The notes under the pieces are model-generated. The model was not told the origin of the DNA, did no database searches, and saw nothing but the letters and a program-made list of their open reading frames with translations. Made by a program: the position numbers and the translations under genes. From Lactiplantibacillus songbeiensis (GTDB lineage: Bacteria; Bacillota; Bacilli; Lactobacillales; Lactobacillaceae), in contig NZ_BJDL01000019.1 in assembly GCF_005405125.1 (NCBI RefSeq), positions 1 through 64,000 of the forward strand: DNA of 64,000 nucleotides. The letters are read 5' to 3'. Positions 9,004 through 18,433 of this stretch are shown here, piece by piece. Position 1 is the first letter of the stretch. Each line of letters opens with the position of its first letter.

Positions 9004-9254
9004 TTTTTTTTCTGTCCATCTTCGATCGTAAGACGAACTCGTTTGGGTCCTGAAACCCGAACACTATACACAATCGTCCGAATTGCTGATGCAACCCGTC
9101 CCTGACGACCAATAACCCGACCGATATCCTCGGGATTAACCGTTAAGTTATATTCCAAGTAACGATTGGTTTCTTTGAAACTAACCGTAATATCATTCGG
9201 ATACTGAACGAGGGGCGTGACAACCGTGGTGATTAAAGCTTTAATATCTGCCAT
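8997..9254 (-). CDS. khpA: KH-domain RNA-binding protein KhpA
   Basis: A small single-KH protein (85 residues) of the KhpA/YlqC family. It pairs with KhpB to bind RNA and influences cell elongation and division in Gram-positive cocci and lactobacilli. The KH core with the GxxG loop is visible as VIGRQGRVASAIRTIV (about 47-62). It lies between rpsP and rimM, as in many Firmicutes. The ribosome site is weak. The last codons fall in the hairpin described at 8963-9003. Confidence 0.9.
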   Translation of the reverse strand: MADIKALITTVVTPLVQYPNDITVSFKETNRYLEYNLTVNPEDIGRVIGRQGRVASAIRTIVYSVRVSGPKRVRLTIEDGQKKNS

Positions 9255-9271
9255 GATCTATTACCGCTTTA

Positions 9272-9544
9272 TTATTTAGTGAACTTAGCTTCATGATACT
9301 TCTTCATGATACCGGCTTTGGATAAAATATTCTTAACCGTATCTGAAGGTTGAGCACCATTGTTCAACCAACCGAGGATATCTTCCTCTTCAAGTTTGAC
9401 TTGGGCTGGTTCTGTAAGTGGGTTGTATGTGCCGACTTGGGCGATAAAACGACCATCACGTGGTGACCGTGAGTCTGCAACGACAATCCGGTAAAATGGA
9501 TTTTTCTTAGAACCCATCCGCTTTAGACGAATCTTGACTGACAT
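9272..9544 (-). CDS. rpsP: 30S ribosomal protein S16
   Basis: A 90-residue S16 with the invariant start [20 protein letters not shown] and [19 protein letters not shown] precedes the ATG. It lies 96 bases after ffh and 17 bases before khpA, in the usual Firmicutes order. Confidence 0.98.
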   Translation of the reverse strand: MSVKIRLKRMGSKKNPFYRIVVADSRSPRDGRFIAQVGTYNPLTEPAQVKLEEEDILGWLNNGAQPSDTVKNILSKAGIMKKYHEAKFTK

Positions 9545-9640
9545 TTAAACACCTCCCGAATTCTTTAACAGATAATAATATACCAGTAAATCAATAGCTT
9601 GTAAAGGTTTTTTTCTTGACAGGCTAAAAATTGTTTCAGC

Positions 9641-11095
9641 TTAACGCTTGCGACGACGCATTGCCTTGGCTAAACGCTTCTTTTTTTGCTTTTTAGTTTG
9701 ACGCACCATCCGGTTCATCGCCATCTGCTGCATCTTGCCGCCAATACCTTTACCGCCACCAGCACCGCCCATCAAACCTTCCATGCCAGCAAAGTTACCT
9801 TTGGACATTTGATTCATCATCTTTTTAGTCTGGTTGAACTGCTTGATCATCCGGTTAACTTCATGAATTGGCCGACCAGACCCTGCTGAAATCCGTCGCC
9901 GACGTGAAGGATTCAAGACATCAGGATCAGTCCGTTCTTGCTCGGTCATCGAATAAATGATAGCACGGATATGAGCCATGTCTTTTGGATCCATGTTCAT
10001 ATTCTTCATTGCGGGATTATTCGCCACACCGGGGATCATCTTCATGATATCTTCCATGTTCCCCATCTTGTCAACTTGATCCAATTGGGCAATAAAGTCG
10101 TTAAAATCAAAGCTGTTTTCCTGAATCTTGAGATTCATTTTTTCAGCTTCTTTTTCATCGAACTGTTGTTGTGCCTTTTCAATCAAGGTGAGCATGTCAC
10201 CCATGCCCAGGATTCGGTTGGACATTCGATCTGGATGGAAGACATCCAAATCAGTCATCTTTTCACCTTGCCCGATGAACTTGATCGGTTTCCCGGTCAC
10301 TGCTCGAATTGAAAGTGCGGCCCCACCACGAGTATCGCCATCTAACTTCGTTAAAACGACCCCAGTGATATCTAGCTTGTCATCGAAGCCTTGTGCAGTG
10401 TTGACTGCGTTTTGCCCGGTCATCGCATCAATGACCAGCAAAATTTCATCAGGATGCGCTAAGGCCTTAATATTGGCCAATTCATCCATTAGCTGTTCGT
10501 CAATCTGTAATCGACCAGCGGTATCAATGAAGACATAGTCATTATGGTTGGCTTCGGCTTCAGCTAACCCTTGACGGACAATTTCAACTGGATCAACATC
10601 GGTCCCTAATTGAAAGACCGGCACGTCGATTTGATCACCGACTTGTTGCAATTGTTGAATCGCAGCGGGCCGGTAAACGTCGGCCGCAATCATTAACGGC
10701 CGCGCATTTTGTTCATTTTTAAGCTTCAGGGCTAACTTACCGACCGTCGTCGTTTTCCCGGCCCCTTGTAGCCCAGCCATCATGATAATCGTTGGAATCT
10801 TAGCGGATTTATTAAGAGGTACCGCCGTTTCCCCCATCGTCTTCGTTAATTCTTCATCGACAATTTTAACAATTTGTTGGGCCGGATTTAATCCATCAAG
10901 GACTTTCGCCCCAAGTGCCCGGTCACGGACCGTTTTAACAAAGTCTTTGACGACCGTAAAGTTAACATCGGCTTCCAGTAAAGCCAAGCGGATTTCCCGC
11001 ATGGTCTGCCGCAAGTCACTTTCCGAAACCTTACCTTTACGGCGGAGGTTGGTCATTGCTTTTTGTAAACGTTCTGTTAGGCCTTCAAATGCCAT
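9641..11095 (-). CDS. ffh: signal recognition particle protein Ffh
   Basis: The SRP GTPase that binds signal sequences and 4.5S RNA and delivers ribosomes to FtsY. It has an N domain (1-90), a G domain with GLQGAGKTTTVGKLA, DTAGRLQID and TKLDGDTRGGAA, and a C-terminal Met-rich M domain from about 330, ending in a very basic tail. The frame opens at a GTG at 11104, but the ATG at 11095 (MAFEGLTERLQ) is preferred, with AGGTG seven bases upstream. That gives 484 residues. It follows ylxM with 22 bases between. Confidence 0.97.
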   Translation of the reverse strand: MAFEGLTERLQKAMTNLRRKGKVSESDLRQTMREIRLALLEADVNFTVVKDFVKTVRDRALGAKVLDGLNPAQQIVKIVDEELTKTMGETAVPLNKSAKIPTIIMMAGLQGAGKTTTVGKLALKLKNEQNARPLMIAADVYRPAAIQQLQQVGDQIDVPVFQLGTDVDPVEIVRQGLAEAEANHNDYVFIDTAGRLQIDEQLMDELANIKALAHPDEILLVIDAMTGQNAVNTAQGFDDKLDITGVVLTKLDGDTRGGAALSIRAVTGKPIKFIGQGEKMTDLDVFHPDRMSNRILGMGDMLTLIEKAQQQFDEKEAEKMNLKIQENSFDFNDFIAQLDQVDKMGNMEDIMKMIPGVANNPAMKNMNMDPKDMAHIRAIIYSMTEQERTDPDVLNPSRRRRISAGSGRPIHEVNRMIKQFNQTKKMMNQMSKGNFAGMEGLMGGAGGGKGIGGKMQQMAMNRMVRQTKKQKKKRLAKAMRRRKR

Positions 11096-11117
11096 TAGTG
11101 TCACCTAACCTTTATTA

Positions 11118-11465
11118 TTATTCTGAGTCAGCTTCTAAGTTGACTAGTTGTTGAATCATCTTGGTTAACGTTGCATCACCGTGGTAATGCTGCTTGATGT
11201 AGTCGGAAATCGCATCGACTTCATGGTTACGTTCCACAAACGCATGGTATAAGTGTAACTTAGTCTCATACCCTTCTAAAATCTTCTCAGTGCGTTTGAT
11301 GTTATCATAGACCGCTTGCCGTGAGACTGAGAATTCCGCAGCAATTTCGCCTAAAGAATAGTCGTCACCATAATAGAGCTGGATATACGATTTTTGTTTG
11401 TTCGTTAATAAGGGCTCGTAAAATTCAAACAACGAATTAATACGATAATTTTTTTCAATTTCCAT
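11118..11465 (-). CDS. ylxM: YlxM family putative DNA-binding protein
   Basis: A 115-residue helix-turn-helix protein of the YlxM/p13 family, found almost always before ffh in Firmicutes and linked to SRP function in streptococci. The sigma-4-like HTH is visible at about 36-58 ([21 protein letters not shown]). GAGGAG precedes the ATG. It forms an ylxM-ffh unit here. Confidence 0.93.
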   Translation of the reverse strand: MEIEKNYRINSLFEFYEPLLTNKQKSYIQLYYGDDYSLGEIAAEFSVSRQAVYDNIKRTEKILEGYETKLHLYHAFVERNHEVDAISDYIKQHYHGDATLTKMIQQLVNLEADSE

Positions 11466-11561
11466 CAGCAGCTCCTCAAGTCCATTCCGTCTGACTACAT
11501 ACTAGTTAAGATTACCGATTTTTCAGTAATCCGTCAACTAACTGTTGCCATTTCTGATGAA

Positions 11562-11600
11562 AAAATAAAAACGGTCTTCCGTCACCCGAAAAAACCGTTT
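11562..11600 (-). terminator. terminator of ftsY
   Basis: AAACGGT...TTC pairs with GAA...ACCGTTT in the gap between ftsY and ylxM. On the minus strand it is followed by TTTTATTTTTTC. Confidence 0.7.
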
Positions 11601-11609
11601 CATCACCGT

Positions 11610-13112
11610 TTAACCGGTAATCACATCTTTAAATAAGCCATAGACAAAGTCATTGGCATTAAATGGCCGTAAATCAGTTACTTTTTCGCCTAAGCCGACA
11701 TACTTCACGGCTAAATGGAGCTCGTTACGAATGGCTAGGACAATCCCACCACGGGCGGTCCCGTCCAGTTTGGTCAACACGATCCCGGTAACCGCTGTCG
11801 ATTGTTTGAACAACTTCGCTTGATTCAAAGCGTTTTGACCAGTCGTCGCATCTAAGACTAATAAGACTTCTTGCGGTGCCGCTGGGATCTCACGCGTAAT
11901 CACCCGTTTGATCTTTTCCAACTCATTCATCAAGTTCACTTTATTCTGCAAACGACCCGCGGTATCCACGAAGAGAATGTCATAATCTTCAGCTTTCGCT
12001 TTCTTGACCGCATCAAAACAAACTGACGCTGGATCACTTCGTTCGGCACCGGCAACCACGTCGACGCCATCACGTTGACCCCAAACTTGGAGTTGTTGAA
12101 TGGCTCCGGCTCTAAACGTATCACAAGCTGCCAATAAGACCTTTTTGCCTTGTTGCTTATACATGTTGGCCATTTTACCAATAGTGGTCGTCTTACCAGC
12201 CCCATTGACCCCCACGAACAAGATCACCGTTGGCCCGGATTCAGCCAGGTGAATTGAATTATCTTCACCTTCACCAGCTTCACCATACATATCGACTAAC
12301 TTTTCAACAATGACACTCGAAATTTCTTTTTTGCTCTTAGCGTTCTGAAGTTTCACTTCGTCCCGCAAATCTTCACTGATCTGCATCGCCGTCTCGTAAC
12401 CAACATCTGATTCGATCAACGTATCTTCCAAATCATCGAAGAAGGCTTCATCAACGTGACGGAAGTTAGCCAAAAAGGCATTGATCCGATCGCCAAAGGT
12501 CTTCCGTGATTTCTTCAACCCTTCATCATAACGTTGGGCTTCAGTTGGTTCGGCCTTAGCTACGTCAACAACGGCTTCTGAAGTTGCGGCTGAGTCGACG
12601 TTGGCTGCAGCTGAAACGACTGATTCCGAACTAGCACTCGGGGCGTCACTAGTTACCGGCGTGGCCGCTGCACTGCTAACAACGGCTTCACTATCCGCAG
12701 TCGCTGCTAGACTAGCTGTCGCACTAGCGATACTGGCTTGTGCACTTTTAATTCGGGCTGCCATACTCTCCGTGGCCGTCAATTCATGGCTAGCGGGCTC
12801 AACTGCGGTACTCGTTGCGGCTGATTCACTGGCTTGACTCGTTACCGTCGCTGAACTAGTGTCACTCGCTACAGTTGCCGATACCGATGCAGCACTAGGC
12901 TGGGATACTGGCGCTACTGAGGAACTAGTCGGTGTTGCGCCAGCTTCACTAACGGCTGCCACACTGGTAGTCGCCGAAGCTGGCGCACTAGTCACGGCCG
13001 CTGCTTGGCTGGCAACGGTACTCGTCGCACTACTTTCAGCGGCCGCTGCTTGGGAAGGTTCGGTTGACTCTGGTTGACTAAAAGCCTGTTTAAGGCGACT
13101 AAATAATCCCAT
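11610..13112 (-). CDS. ftsY: signal recognition particle receptor FtsY with long Ser/Ala/Thr-rich N-terminal region
   Basis: The SRP receptor GTPase. The NG domain fills about 200-500, with GVNGAGKTTTIGKMA, DTFRAGA, DTAGRLQNK and TKLDGTARGG. Residues 1-14 form a short amphipathic start (MGLFSRLKQAFSQ). Residues about 15-190 are low-complexity Ser, Ala, Thr and Val with few charges, which is much longer than in Bacillus FtsY and unlike the acidic A domain of Escherichia coli. The coding strand there is repetitive, which also opens long antisense frames that are not genes. AAAGGAG precedes the ATG. It lies 15 bases after smc. Confidence 0.96.
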   Translation of the reverse strand: MGLFSRLKQAFSQPESTEPSQAAAAESSATSTVASQAAAVTSAPASATTSVAAVSEAGATPTSSSVAPVSQPSAASVSATVASDTSSATVTSQASESAATSTAVEPASHELTATESMAARIKSAQASIASATASLAATADSEAVVSSAAATPVTSDAPSASSESVVSAAANVDSAATSEAVVDVAKAEPTEAQRYDEGLKKSRKTFGDRINAFLANFRHVDEAFFDDLEDTLIESDVGYETAMQISEDLRDEVKLQNAKSKKEISSVIVEKLVDMYGEAGEGEDNSIHLAESGPTVILFVGVNGAGKTTTIGKMANMYKQQGKKVLLAACDTFRAGAIQQLQVWGQRDGVDVVAGAERSDPASVCFDAVKKAKAEDYDILFVDTAGRLQNKVNLMNELEKIKRVITREIPAAPQEVLLVLDATTGQNALNQAKLFKQSTAVTGIVLTKLDGTARGGIVLAIRNELHLAVKYVGLGEKVTDLRPFNANDFVYGLFKDVITG

Positions 13113-13127
13113 TTTTTAATTGCTCCT

Positions 13128-16100
13128 TTAATTAGTTTTCGTGGTCTGATCCTTTAAATCATCTAAAGAAACCGAGACCATCTTCGAGACGCCGGATTCT
13201 TCCATTGTGACCCCATACAAGACATTAGCATGTACCATGGTGCCTTTTCGATGGGTGATAATAACAAATTGCGTCCCCGTTTGGAAATCATTCAAATACT
13301 GGCTAAAACGATCCACGTTCGCATCGTCCAACGCGGCTTCAGCTTCATCTAAAATACTGAACGGAACTGGTCGCACGGCTAAAATTGCAAATAATAACGT
13401 AATGGCAGTCAGCGCCCGTTCACCACCGGATAAGAGGCTTAGTCGCTGGAACTTTTTGCCCGGCGGCTGTGCCATAATATCGACCCCACTGGTCAATAAA
13501 TTGTCCGGATCCGTCAAGATCAGTTCAGCTTTACCACCGCCAAACATTTGGACAAAGATCTGACTGAACTCTTGCGCAACTTGATCAAACGCGGTCTTAA
13601 AGCGAGTGGCAACTGTTTCATCCAAATCAGCCATCGTTTGTAGCAAGTGGGCTTTAGCCGCTTTTAAATCAACGGCTTGGCTATTTAAAAAGTCATAGCG
13701 TTGCGCGACCCGATCAAATTCGTCAATTGCGCCTAAGTTAACTGTCCCAATCTCATCTAACCCGCGTTTTAACAGCTTTAATTGTTCGGTAATTGCTGGC
13801 AAGTCTAGCTCACTCACATCAGCTTTAGCCGCAGTAACCGTTAATTGATACTTTTCATTCAAATCAGCAGTCGCATGTTCGACTTCACCCGTCAGCTTCG
13901 TTTGACTTAGCTCCAGGCGACGATAATCATCAGTCGCGGCCGCCGTTAATTGTTGCGTCCGAGTCTGCTCATCACTCAATTCAGCGACAGCATCATTCAG
14001 GTCCGTTAAGGTCGCTTGAACTGTCGCTTGTTGGGCCACGACCTTTTCTTGATCAGCCTGGGCATTCGCCAGGAGTTCAGTCCGTTCTTGTCCCGACAAT
14101 TGTTGGCTGCTCAACGCGTCTTTAACGGTTGCTAATTCTGATTGTGCTTGCGTGACGGCCGTTTGTTGGCTGGCTAATTGCTGGGTACACTGACGCACCT
14201 GTTGCTGGGTCTGCTTACAATGCTCAGTTACTGTGACTAAAGCTTCGCGTTGCGTTTGTAGCTTGCCAGCTTGAGCTTTTTGATATTGCTCATAATCGTT
14301 TTGTTGTTGCTCAACCGTATGCATCTGTTGTTCATAATCAGCTAACTTGGCCTGATTATCAGCTAAAGCTTGTTGGTTACGCGCCACTTGATCCGCATAG
14401 CTATCGTTGGCATCGGCCCGTTGCCGTTGTTCATAGCGCAAGGCTTTAACTTGACGGGCCAACTGTTGTTGTTCACTTTGAACGGCCTGCAATTGCCCTT
14501 GAGCTTGACTATAACGATCCTTCAAGTCACTCAGTCGTTGCTGGGTGGTCTCAACTTGCGCCGTCAAATCTTGGGCCGTTTGCTTAGCTTTAGCTAGAGC
14601 TTGCTCATGGGTAATCAAGGCCGCTTGCATCTTGTCAATATCGGCCGCTAATTGTTCACTGCGTTGTTGCTGCTGCAAGAGACCCTGATCATCATGCCGC
14701 GTGGCGCCACCAGTAATGGCTCCACTCGCGGCAATCGTTTCACCGCCGACCGTGACTAACTTGCAACGAAACCGCCGCGTCCGTGATAAGGCCAATGCAT
14801 GATCTAAAGTATCAACAATCACCGTGGTGCCAAGCAAGTAGCGTTTGATTGCGACGTGGCGATCACCACACTTGACAAGTTCACTCGCAATCCCTAAGAC
14901 ACCCGGTTGCTGCTGTAAATCGCGAACAGTGTTAATTGGCAACTGCCGGGCTTGAATCCGATCAATCGGTAAAAAAGTTGCCCGACCATAATGTTGCGTT
15001 TTTAAGAAGTTTACAACCGTTTTAGCGACTTGCTGCGTTTCACAGACGATATTTTGTAACTGGCCGCCTAACGCCACTTCAATGGCCTTAGTGTACTCAC
15101 TTGGTACCGTTAAAAGTTCCGACACTGCGCCATCAACGCCGGGAAACTGTTGTCGATGTTGTAAAACGGTTCGCACCCCGGCATAAAAGTTCGTGTAGCG
15201 TTCCTGAACGGATTGCAAGGTTTCCAATTGTGACTTAGCCTTTTCCATCATCCCAGCGGCCGCCAACCACCGTTGTTGTTGGTCATCGGTTTGAACGGCA
15301 TTCGTTTTCAGCTGCTCGCGTTGCTGTTGTAACAGCGTTTGCTGCGCCGTGACTTGGTTAGCGAGCGCACTTTGATCCCGATTTTGAATATTAACCGTCG
15401 TCTCCGCTTGCTTTAATTGCGTTTGTGCCGTGGCTAACCGCTGCGCCAACGCATCACTTTGATTGCCAGTTTGCTGATGTTGTTTAGTTAAGTTTTTAGC
15501 TTCATTGTTCAACGAGGCTTGGACTTGTTTTTCATCAATAAACGCATTGCGCAACGTCGTTAACTGGTCGGCTAATTGTTGCCGGCCTTGTTCACTAGTC
15601 GCCGTGGTCAATTCATCGACCGCCGCTTGCTTTGTTTTGACGTCTTGTTGTTGTTTGGTTAACTGCGCCGTCAAGTCATCACGTTGTTGCGTCAACTGAT
15701 TGACTTGCTCAGTCGCCGTCTGTAAAGCGGCAGTTACCCGAGCTTGCGTGGCTTGTTGATTTTGCCGCCGCTCCGCATCAACGCCTTGTTGACCTTGGGT
15801 GTTTTCAATGGTTTTAGTCAAGGCCAAATTACGGTCAGCCAATTGATCTTTTAGCTGTAATTGCTCAGCTTGTTGCGCCTTTAACTTGGCTAGCTTCGTT
15901 GCACCGACTTGCGCTTGCTGTTGATAGTCTTGCATCAAGGTCTTCGCTTTGGCTAATTGGCCATTGACCGTCACTAACTGGTCATGCGCGATGGTCACCT
16001 TTTTGACCAAGCGTGACCGGTCTAAATAATCATACTTCTGTTTTTGATCCTGATAATCGCGGGCTAGACTAGCTTGTTCTTCCAGTGGTCCTTTTTGTTG

Positions 16101-16697
16101 GGCCAATTCCGCAATAATATCGTTGACGCGATCTAAATAATCCGTCGTTTCGGCGAGTTTTGATTCAGTTGTTAATTTATCTTTTTTATATTTTAAGACC
16201 CCGGCAACATCTTCAATAATGCTACGGCGATCTTCTGGTTTCGCGTTAAAAACGGCTTCGACCCGGCCTTGTGAGATGACTGAAAACGAATCTTTTCCTA
16301 AGCCAGTGTCGGCCATTAGCGTAGTGATATCTTTTAAGCGGCAGCTCTGATTATTAATTAAATAATCACTATCGCCGTTCCGAAACAGCTTCCGCGTAAT
16401 GCTGACTTCGGCGTAATCCAGTGGTAAAAAGTGATCACTGTTATCAAACGTGATGGTGACCTTAGCGAGGTTCAATGGTTTACGGTGAGCGGAACCGGCA
16501 AAAATGACATCGGTCATCTTGGTGCCTCGTAAACTTTTAACGGCTTGCTCGCCTAAAACCCAGCGAATCGCTTCGATAATGTTACTTTTCCCACTGCCAT
16601 TCGGTCCGACAATACCGGTCATGCCCGCTTGAAAATCAATTTTGGTTTTATCGGCAAAAGATTTAAAGCCGCTGATTTCTAATGATTTAAGTTGCAT
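13128..16697 (-). CDS. smc: chromosome partition protein SMC
   Basis: The condensin ATPase that, with ScpA and ScpB, extrudes DNA loops and segregates origins. It has 1189 residues. The N-terminal head carries [13 protein letters not shown], long Gln-rich coiled coils occupy about 170-500 and 670-1010, and the hinge is at about 515-640. The C-terminal head has the signature [11 protein letters not shown] and Walker [15 protein letters not shown]. The start is the ATG at 16697 ([14 protein letters not shown]) rather than an upstream TTG, because AGGAAG is correctly spaced for it. It sits in the order rnc-smc-ftsY, as in Bacillus. Confidence 0.97.
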   Translation of the reverse strand: MQLKSLEISGFKSFADKTKIDFQAGMTGIVGPNGSGKSNIIEAIRWVLGEQAVKSLRGTKMTDVIFAGSAHRKPLNLAKVTITFDNSDHFLPLDYAEVSITRKLFRNGDSDYLINNQSCRLKDITTLMADTGLGKDSFSVISQGRVEAVFNAKPEDRRSIIEDVAGVLKYKKDKLTTESKLAETTDYLDRVNDIIAELAQQKGPLEEQASLARDYQDQKQKYDYLDRSRLVKKVTIAHDQLVTVNGQLAKAKTLMQDYQQQAQVGATKLAKLKAQQAEQLQLKDQLADRNLALTKTIENTQGQQGVDAERRQNQQATQARVTAALQTATEQVNQLTQQRDDLTAQLTKQQQDVKTKQAAVDELTTATSEQGRQQLADQLTTLRNAFIDEKQVQASLNNEAKNLTKQHQQTGNQSDALAQRLATAQTQLKQAETTVNIQNRDQSALANQVTAQQTLLQQQREQLKTNAVQTDDQQQRWLAAAGMMEKAKSQLETLQSVQERYTNFYAGVRTVLQHRQQFPGVDGAVSELLTVPSEYTKAIEVALGGQLQNIVCETQQVAKTVVNFLKTQHYGRATFLPIDRIQARQLPINTVRDLQQQPGVLGIASELVKCGDRHVAIKRYLLGTTVIVDTLDHALALSRTRRFRCKLVTVGGETIAASGAITGGATRHDDQGLLQQQQRSEQLAADIDKMQAALITHEQALAKAKQTAQDLTAQVETTQQRLSDLKDRYSQAQGQLQAVQSEQQQLARQVKALRYEQRQRADANDSYADQVARNQQALADNQAKLADYEQQMHTVEQQQNDYEQYQKAQAGKLQTQREALVTVTEHCKQTQQQVRQCTQQLASQQTAVTQAQSELATVKDALSSQQLSGQERTELLANAQADQEKVVAQQATVQATLTDLNDAVAELSDEQTRTQQLTAAATDDYRRLELSQTKLTGEVEHATADLNEKYQLTVTAAKADVSELDLPAITEQLKLLKRGLDEIGTVNLGAIDEFDRVAQRYDFLNSQAVDLKAAKAHLLQTMADLDETVATRFKTAFDQVAQEFSQIFVQMFGGGKAELILTDPDNLLTSGVDIMAQPPGKKFQRLSLLSGGERALTAITLLFAILAVRPVPFSILDEAEAALDDANVDRFSQYLNDFQTGTQFVIITHRKGTMVHANVLYGVTMEESGVSKMVSVSLDDLKDQTTKTN

Positions 16698-16721
16698 TCG
16701 ACCCAAACTTCCTGTTAATGA

Positions 16722-17423
16722 TTAATCGTGACGTTGTTGTAGTTGTGTATATGCCTGACGTGCAGCACTTTGTTCGGCTTCTTTCTTGGAATGCCCCCAG
16801 CCTTCACCAATCTTTTTACCATTGGCAGCGACCGCAATTTCATATGAGCGTTCGTTAGCGGGACCATCTTGTTCGACTAATTGGTAGTCAATCTCAACGT
16901 CACCAGATTGTTGTAAGTATTCTTGTAACGTGGTCTTATAGTCAAAGACCCCATCAAAACGACCTTCATCCAGTTTAGGAAAGATCACCGTTTCAACAAA
17001 CTTTTGTACGGGGGCACGGCCTTGGTCCAAATAAAGGGCACCAACAAAGGATTCAAAAATATCACAAAGTAATGAATCTCGTTTCCACGCCTGGGCTTTT
17101 TGTTCACCCTTACCGAGGCGAATGTACTGTGGAAAGTCACACTCACGGGCAAAGCTAGCGAAACTGTCTTCACAGACCATCGCTGCCCGTAAGCGAGTCA
17201 ACTTACCTTGGGGCATGTCTTTATACCGTTTGTATAAATATTCGGATACGATCAATTCCAAAACGGCATCCCCCAAAAATTCGACCCGTTCGTAAAACTT
17301 CAACGGTTGATCTTGATGTTCATTGACATATGACGCTTGTGTAAAAGCTTCCGCCAATAAATCAGGGTTCTTAAAGGTAATACCAAAGCGTTCTTGCAGC
17401 ATTGCTGCTAATTCTGTAATCAT
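16722..17423 (-). CDS. rnc: ribonuclease III
   Basis: A double-strand-specific endonuclease that matures rRNA and processes structured transcripts. The catalytic domain has the signature RVEFLGDAVLELIVSEYLY. The C-terminal dsRNA-binding domain runs from about 160 (DYKTTLQEYLQQ...GKKIGEGWGHSKKEAEQSAA). The ATG at 17423 is chosen, with AAAGGA eight bases upstream; an ATG three codons earlier overlaps the ribosome site. The product has 233 residues. It is the first gene of rnc-smc-ftsY. Confidence 0.97.
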   Translation of the reverse strand: MITELAAMLQERFGITFKNPDLLAEAFTQASYVNEHQDQPLKFYERVEFLGDAVLELIVSEYLYKRYKDMPQGKLTRLRAAMVCEDSFASFARECDFPQYIRLGKGEQKAQAWKRDSLLCDIFESFVGALYLDQGRAPVQKFVETVIFPKLDEGRFDGVFDYKTTLQEYLQQSGDVEIDYQLVEQDGPANERSYEIAVAANGKKIGEGWGHSKKEAEQSAARQAYTQLQQRHD

Positions 17424-17549
17424 GGGTAGCATCCTTTCATAATTAAAATACCGATACGTTAAACTATTATACTATGATTGTGGTTTCATTAACAATTTTA
17501 TCCGGGGAAAATTAGGATTTTGTGTCACGGATTGGTTAAATTTGTCGCT

Positions 17550-17702
17550 ACGGTTGGGCAGGACTGACACTGGAACGTGGTGGCCGCGTTTGGAAACCAT
17601 AGTGCGGTCTTCCAAGCCGGGCTTTGACTAAGAACGGGAAAACCCACCCGCTCTAAGTCAAACGACACCACTGAGCGTCATCCTGCCCGCCCTACGCTAA
17701 TG
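17550..17702 (+). repeat. structured repeat, copy A
   Basis: About 150 bases of GC-rich non-coding sequence related to copies at 17912-18068 (inverted) and 35862-36002. It folds as a branched element. The closing stem is GTGGTG (17577-17582) with CACCAC (17666-17671). Hairpin 1 is TTGGAA (17590-17595) with TTCCAA (17610-17615). Hairpin 2 is TTTGACT (17623-17629) with AGTCAAA (17656-17662), extended by CGGG/CCCG. No coding frame runs through it. Confidence 0.8.
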
Positions 17703-17911
17703 ACGATCATGTCTTTGGCTTAGACTTAATTAAAGACCATTTTACTTGTTTATTAATCACTAAGCATGTTAGGACAACATTTATAAATCACCACATCGAT
17801 GCTTTTCGATTAGGTGACCTCATAACAACAAAATCAGACAACTAAAAATCAGGTGTTCAGTTAGACGCTCACCATTTTTAATTTCAAGCCTAATTAACAA
17901 TAAATCCATTA

Positions 17912-18068
17912 ACTAGCGTAGGACGGGCTGGGTGATGCTCAGTGGTGAAATTTTACTTGGTTGGGGTGAATTTTCCCCGGCCTAGTAAAAGCCCGGCTTT
18001 CGAGACCGCCCTTCGGCTCGAAAACGCGGCCACCACGTTCCAGCATCATCCCAGTCCGTCCGGAGCGC
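17912..18068 (-). repeat. structured repeat, copy B (inverted relative to copy A)
   Basis: The reverse complement shares with copy A the blocks GGAACGTGGTGGCCGCGTT, AGCCGGGCTTT and CACCACTGAGC, and ends in CCTACGCTA. The same three stems form with different bases. The closing stem pairs 17942-17947 with 18031-18036. Hairpin 1 is TTTCGAG/CTCGAAA (17998-18004, 18017-18023). Hairpin 2 is TTTTACT/AGTAAAA (17951-17957, 17984-17990). Confidence 0.8.
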
Positions 18069-18101
18069 CACGTAAGCACCATTTCCCATCACATATAAAT
18101 C

Positions 18102-18148
18102 AGTGCAAATTAAAAGCAGCGCCTACGAAAGGGCTGCTTTTGCACTTA
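18102..18148 (-). terminator. terminator of acpP
   Basis: On the minus strand GTGCAAAAGCAGC pairs with GCTGCTTTT...TTGCAC around a short loop. It lies directly past the acpP stop. Confidence 0.8.
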
Positions 18149-18149
18149 C

Positions 18150-18395
18150 TTATTTAGCTTGATGAGCCGCCACGTAATCGACAACTTCACCAACCGTGTT
18201 CAACTTTTCAGCATCTTCATCAGAAATTTCACTACCGAAAGTATCTTCAAGTTCCAAAACAAATTCAACGAAATCAATCGAATCCGCGTCCAAGTCTTGT
18301 TGTAGGTTCATTTCGTTAGTGACCTTACTCTGGTCAACTTCAAAGCGGTCGGCGATGATGCCGGCAATTTTGTTAAAAATTTCTTCTTTTGTCAT
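18150..18395 (-). CDS. acpP: acyl carrier protein
   Basis: The carrier of growing fatty acyl chains on a phosphopantetheine arm. It is an 81-residue acidic protein. The attachment serine is S39 in DADSIDFVE. GCGAGGG precedes the ATG. It lies 38 bases after plsX. In Bacillus, fabD and fabG sit between the two genes; here they are absent, so this ACP may serve the PlsX phospholipid branch, with the main fab cluster and another ACP elsewhere. That last point is inference. Confidence 0.95.
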   Translation of the reverse strand: MTKEEIFNKIAGIIADRFEVDQSKVTNEMNLQQDLDADSIDFVEFVLELEDTFGSEISDEDAEKLNTVGEVVDYVAAHQAK

Positions 18396-18433
18396 TCGAA
18401 TATCCCTCGCTAACTTAAATTCACTAAAGTATT

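Larger units (their letters stand above)
17433..18101. other. gene-free region between rnc and acpP
   Basis: About 670 bases with no credible gene. It holds two copies of a structured repeat in opposite orientation, listed separately, separated by about 210 bases of AT-rich sequence. The promoter of rnc should lie in the first part, but none was clear enough to place. Confidence 0.7.

Noticed and set aside
8930-9112. Longer RimM with 61 extra N-terminal residues
   Set aside because: The extension overlaps khpA and crosses a hairpin, while AGGAGG and the family start support 8929.
12601-13077. Plus-strand frames opposite the ftsY linker
   Set aside because: They arise from low-complexity codons of ftsY on the other strand; composition is repetitive and no ribosome site is present.
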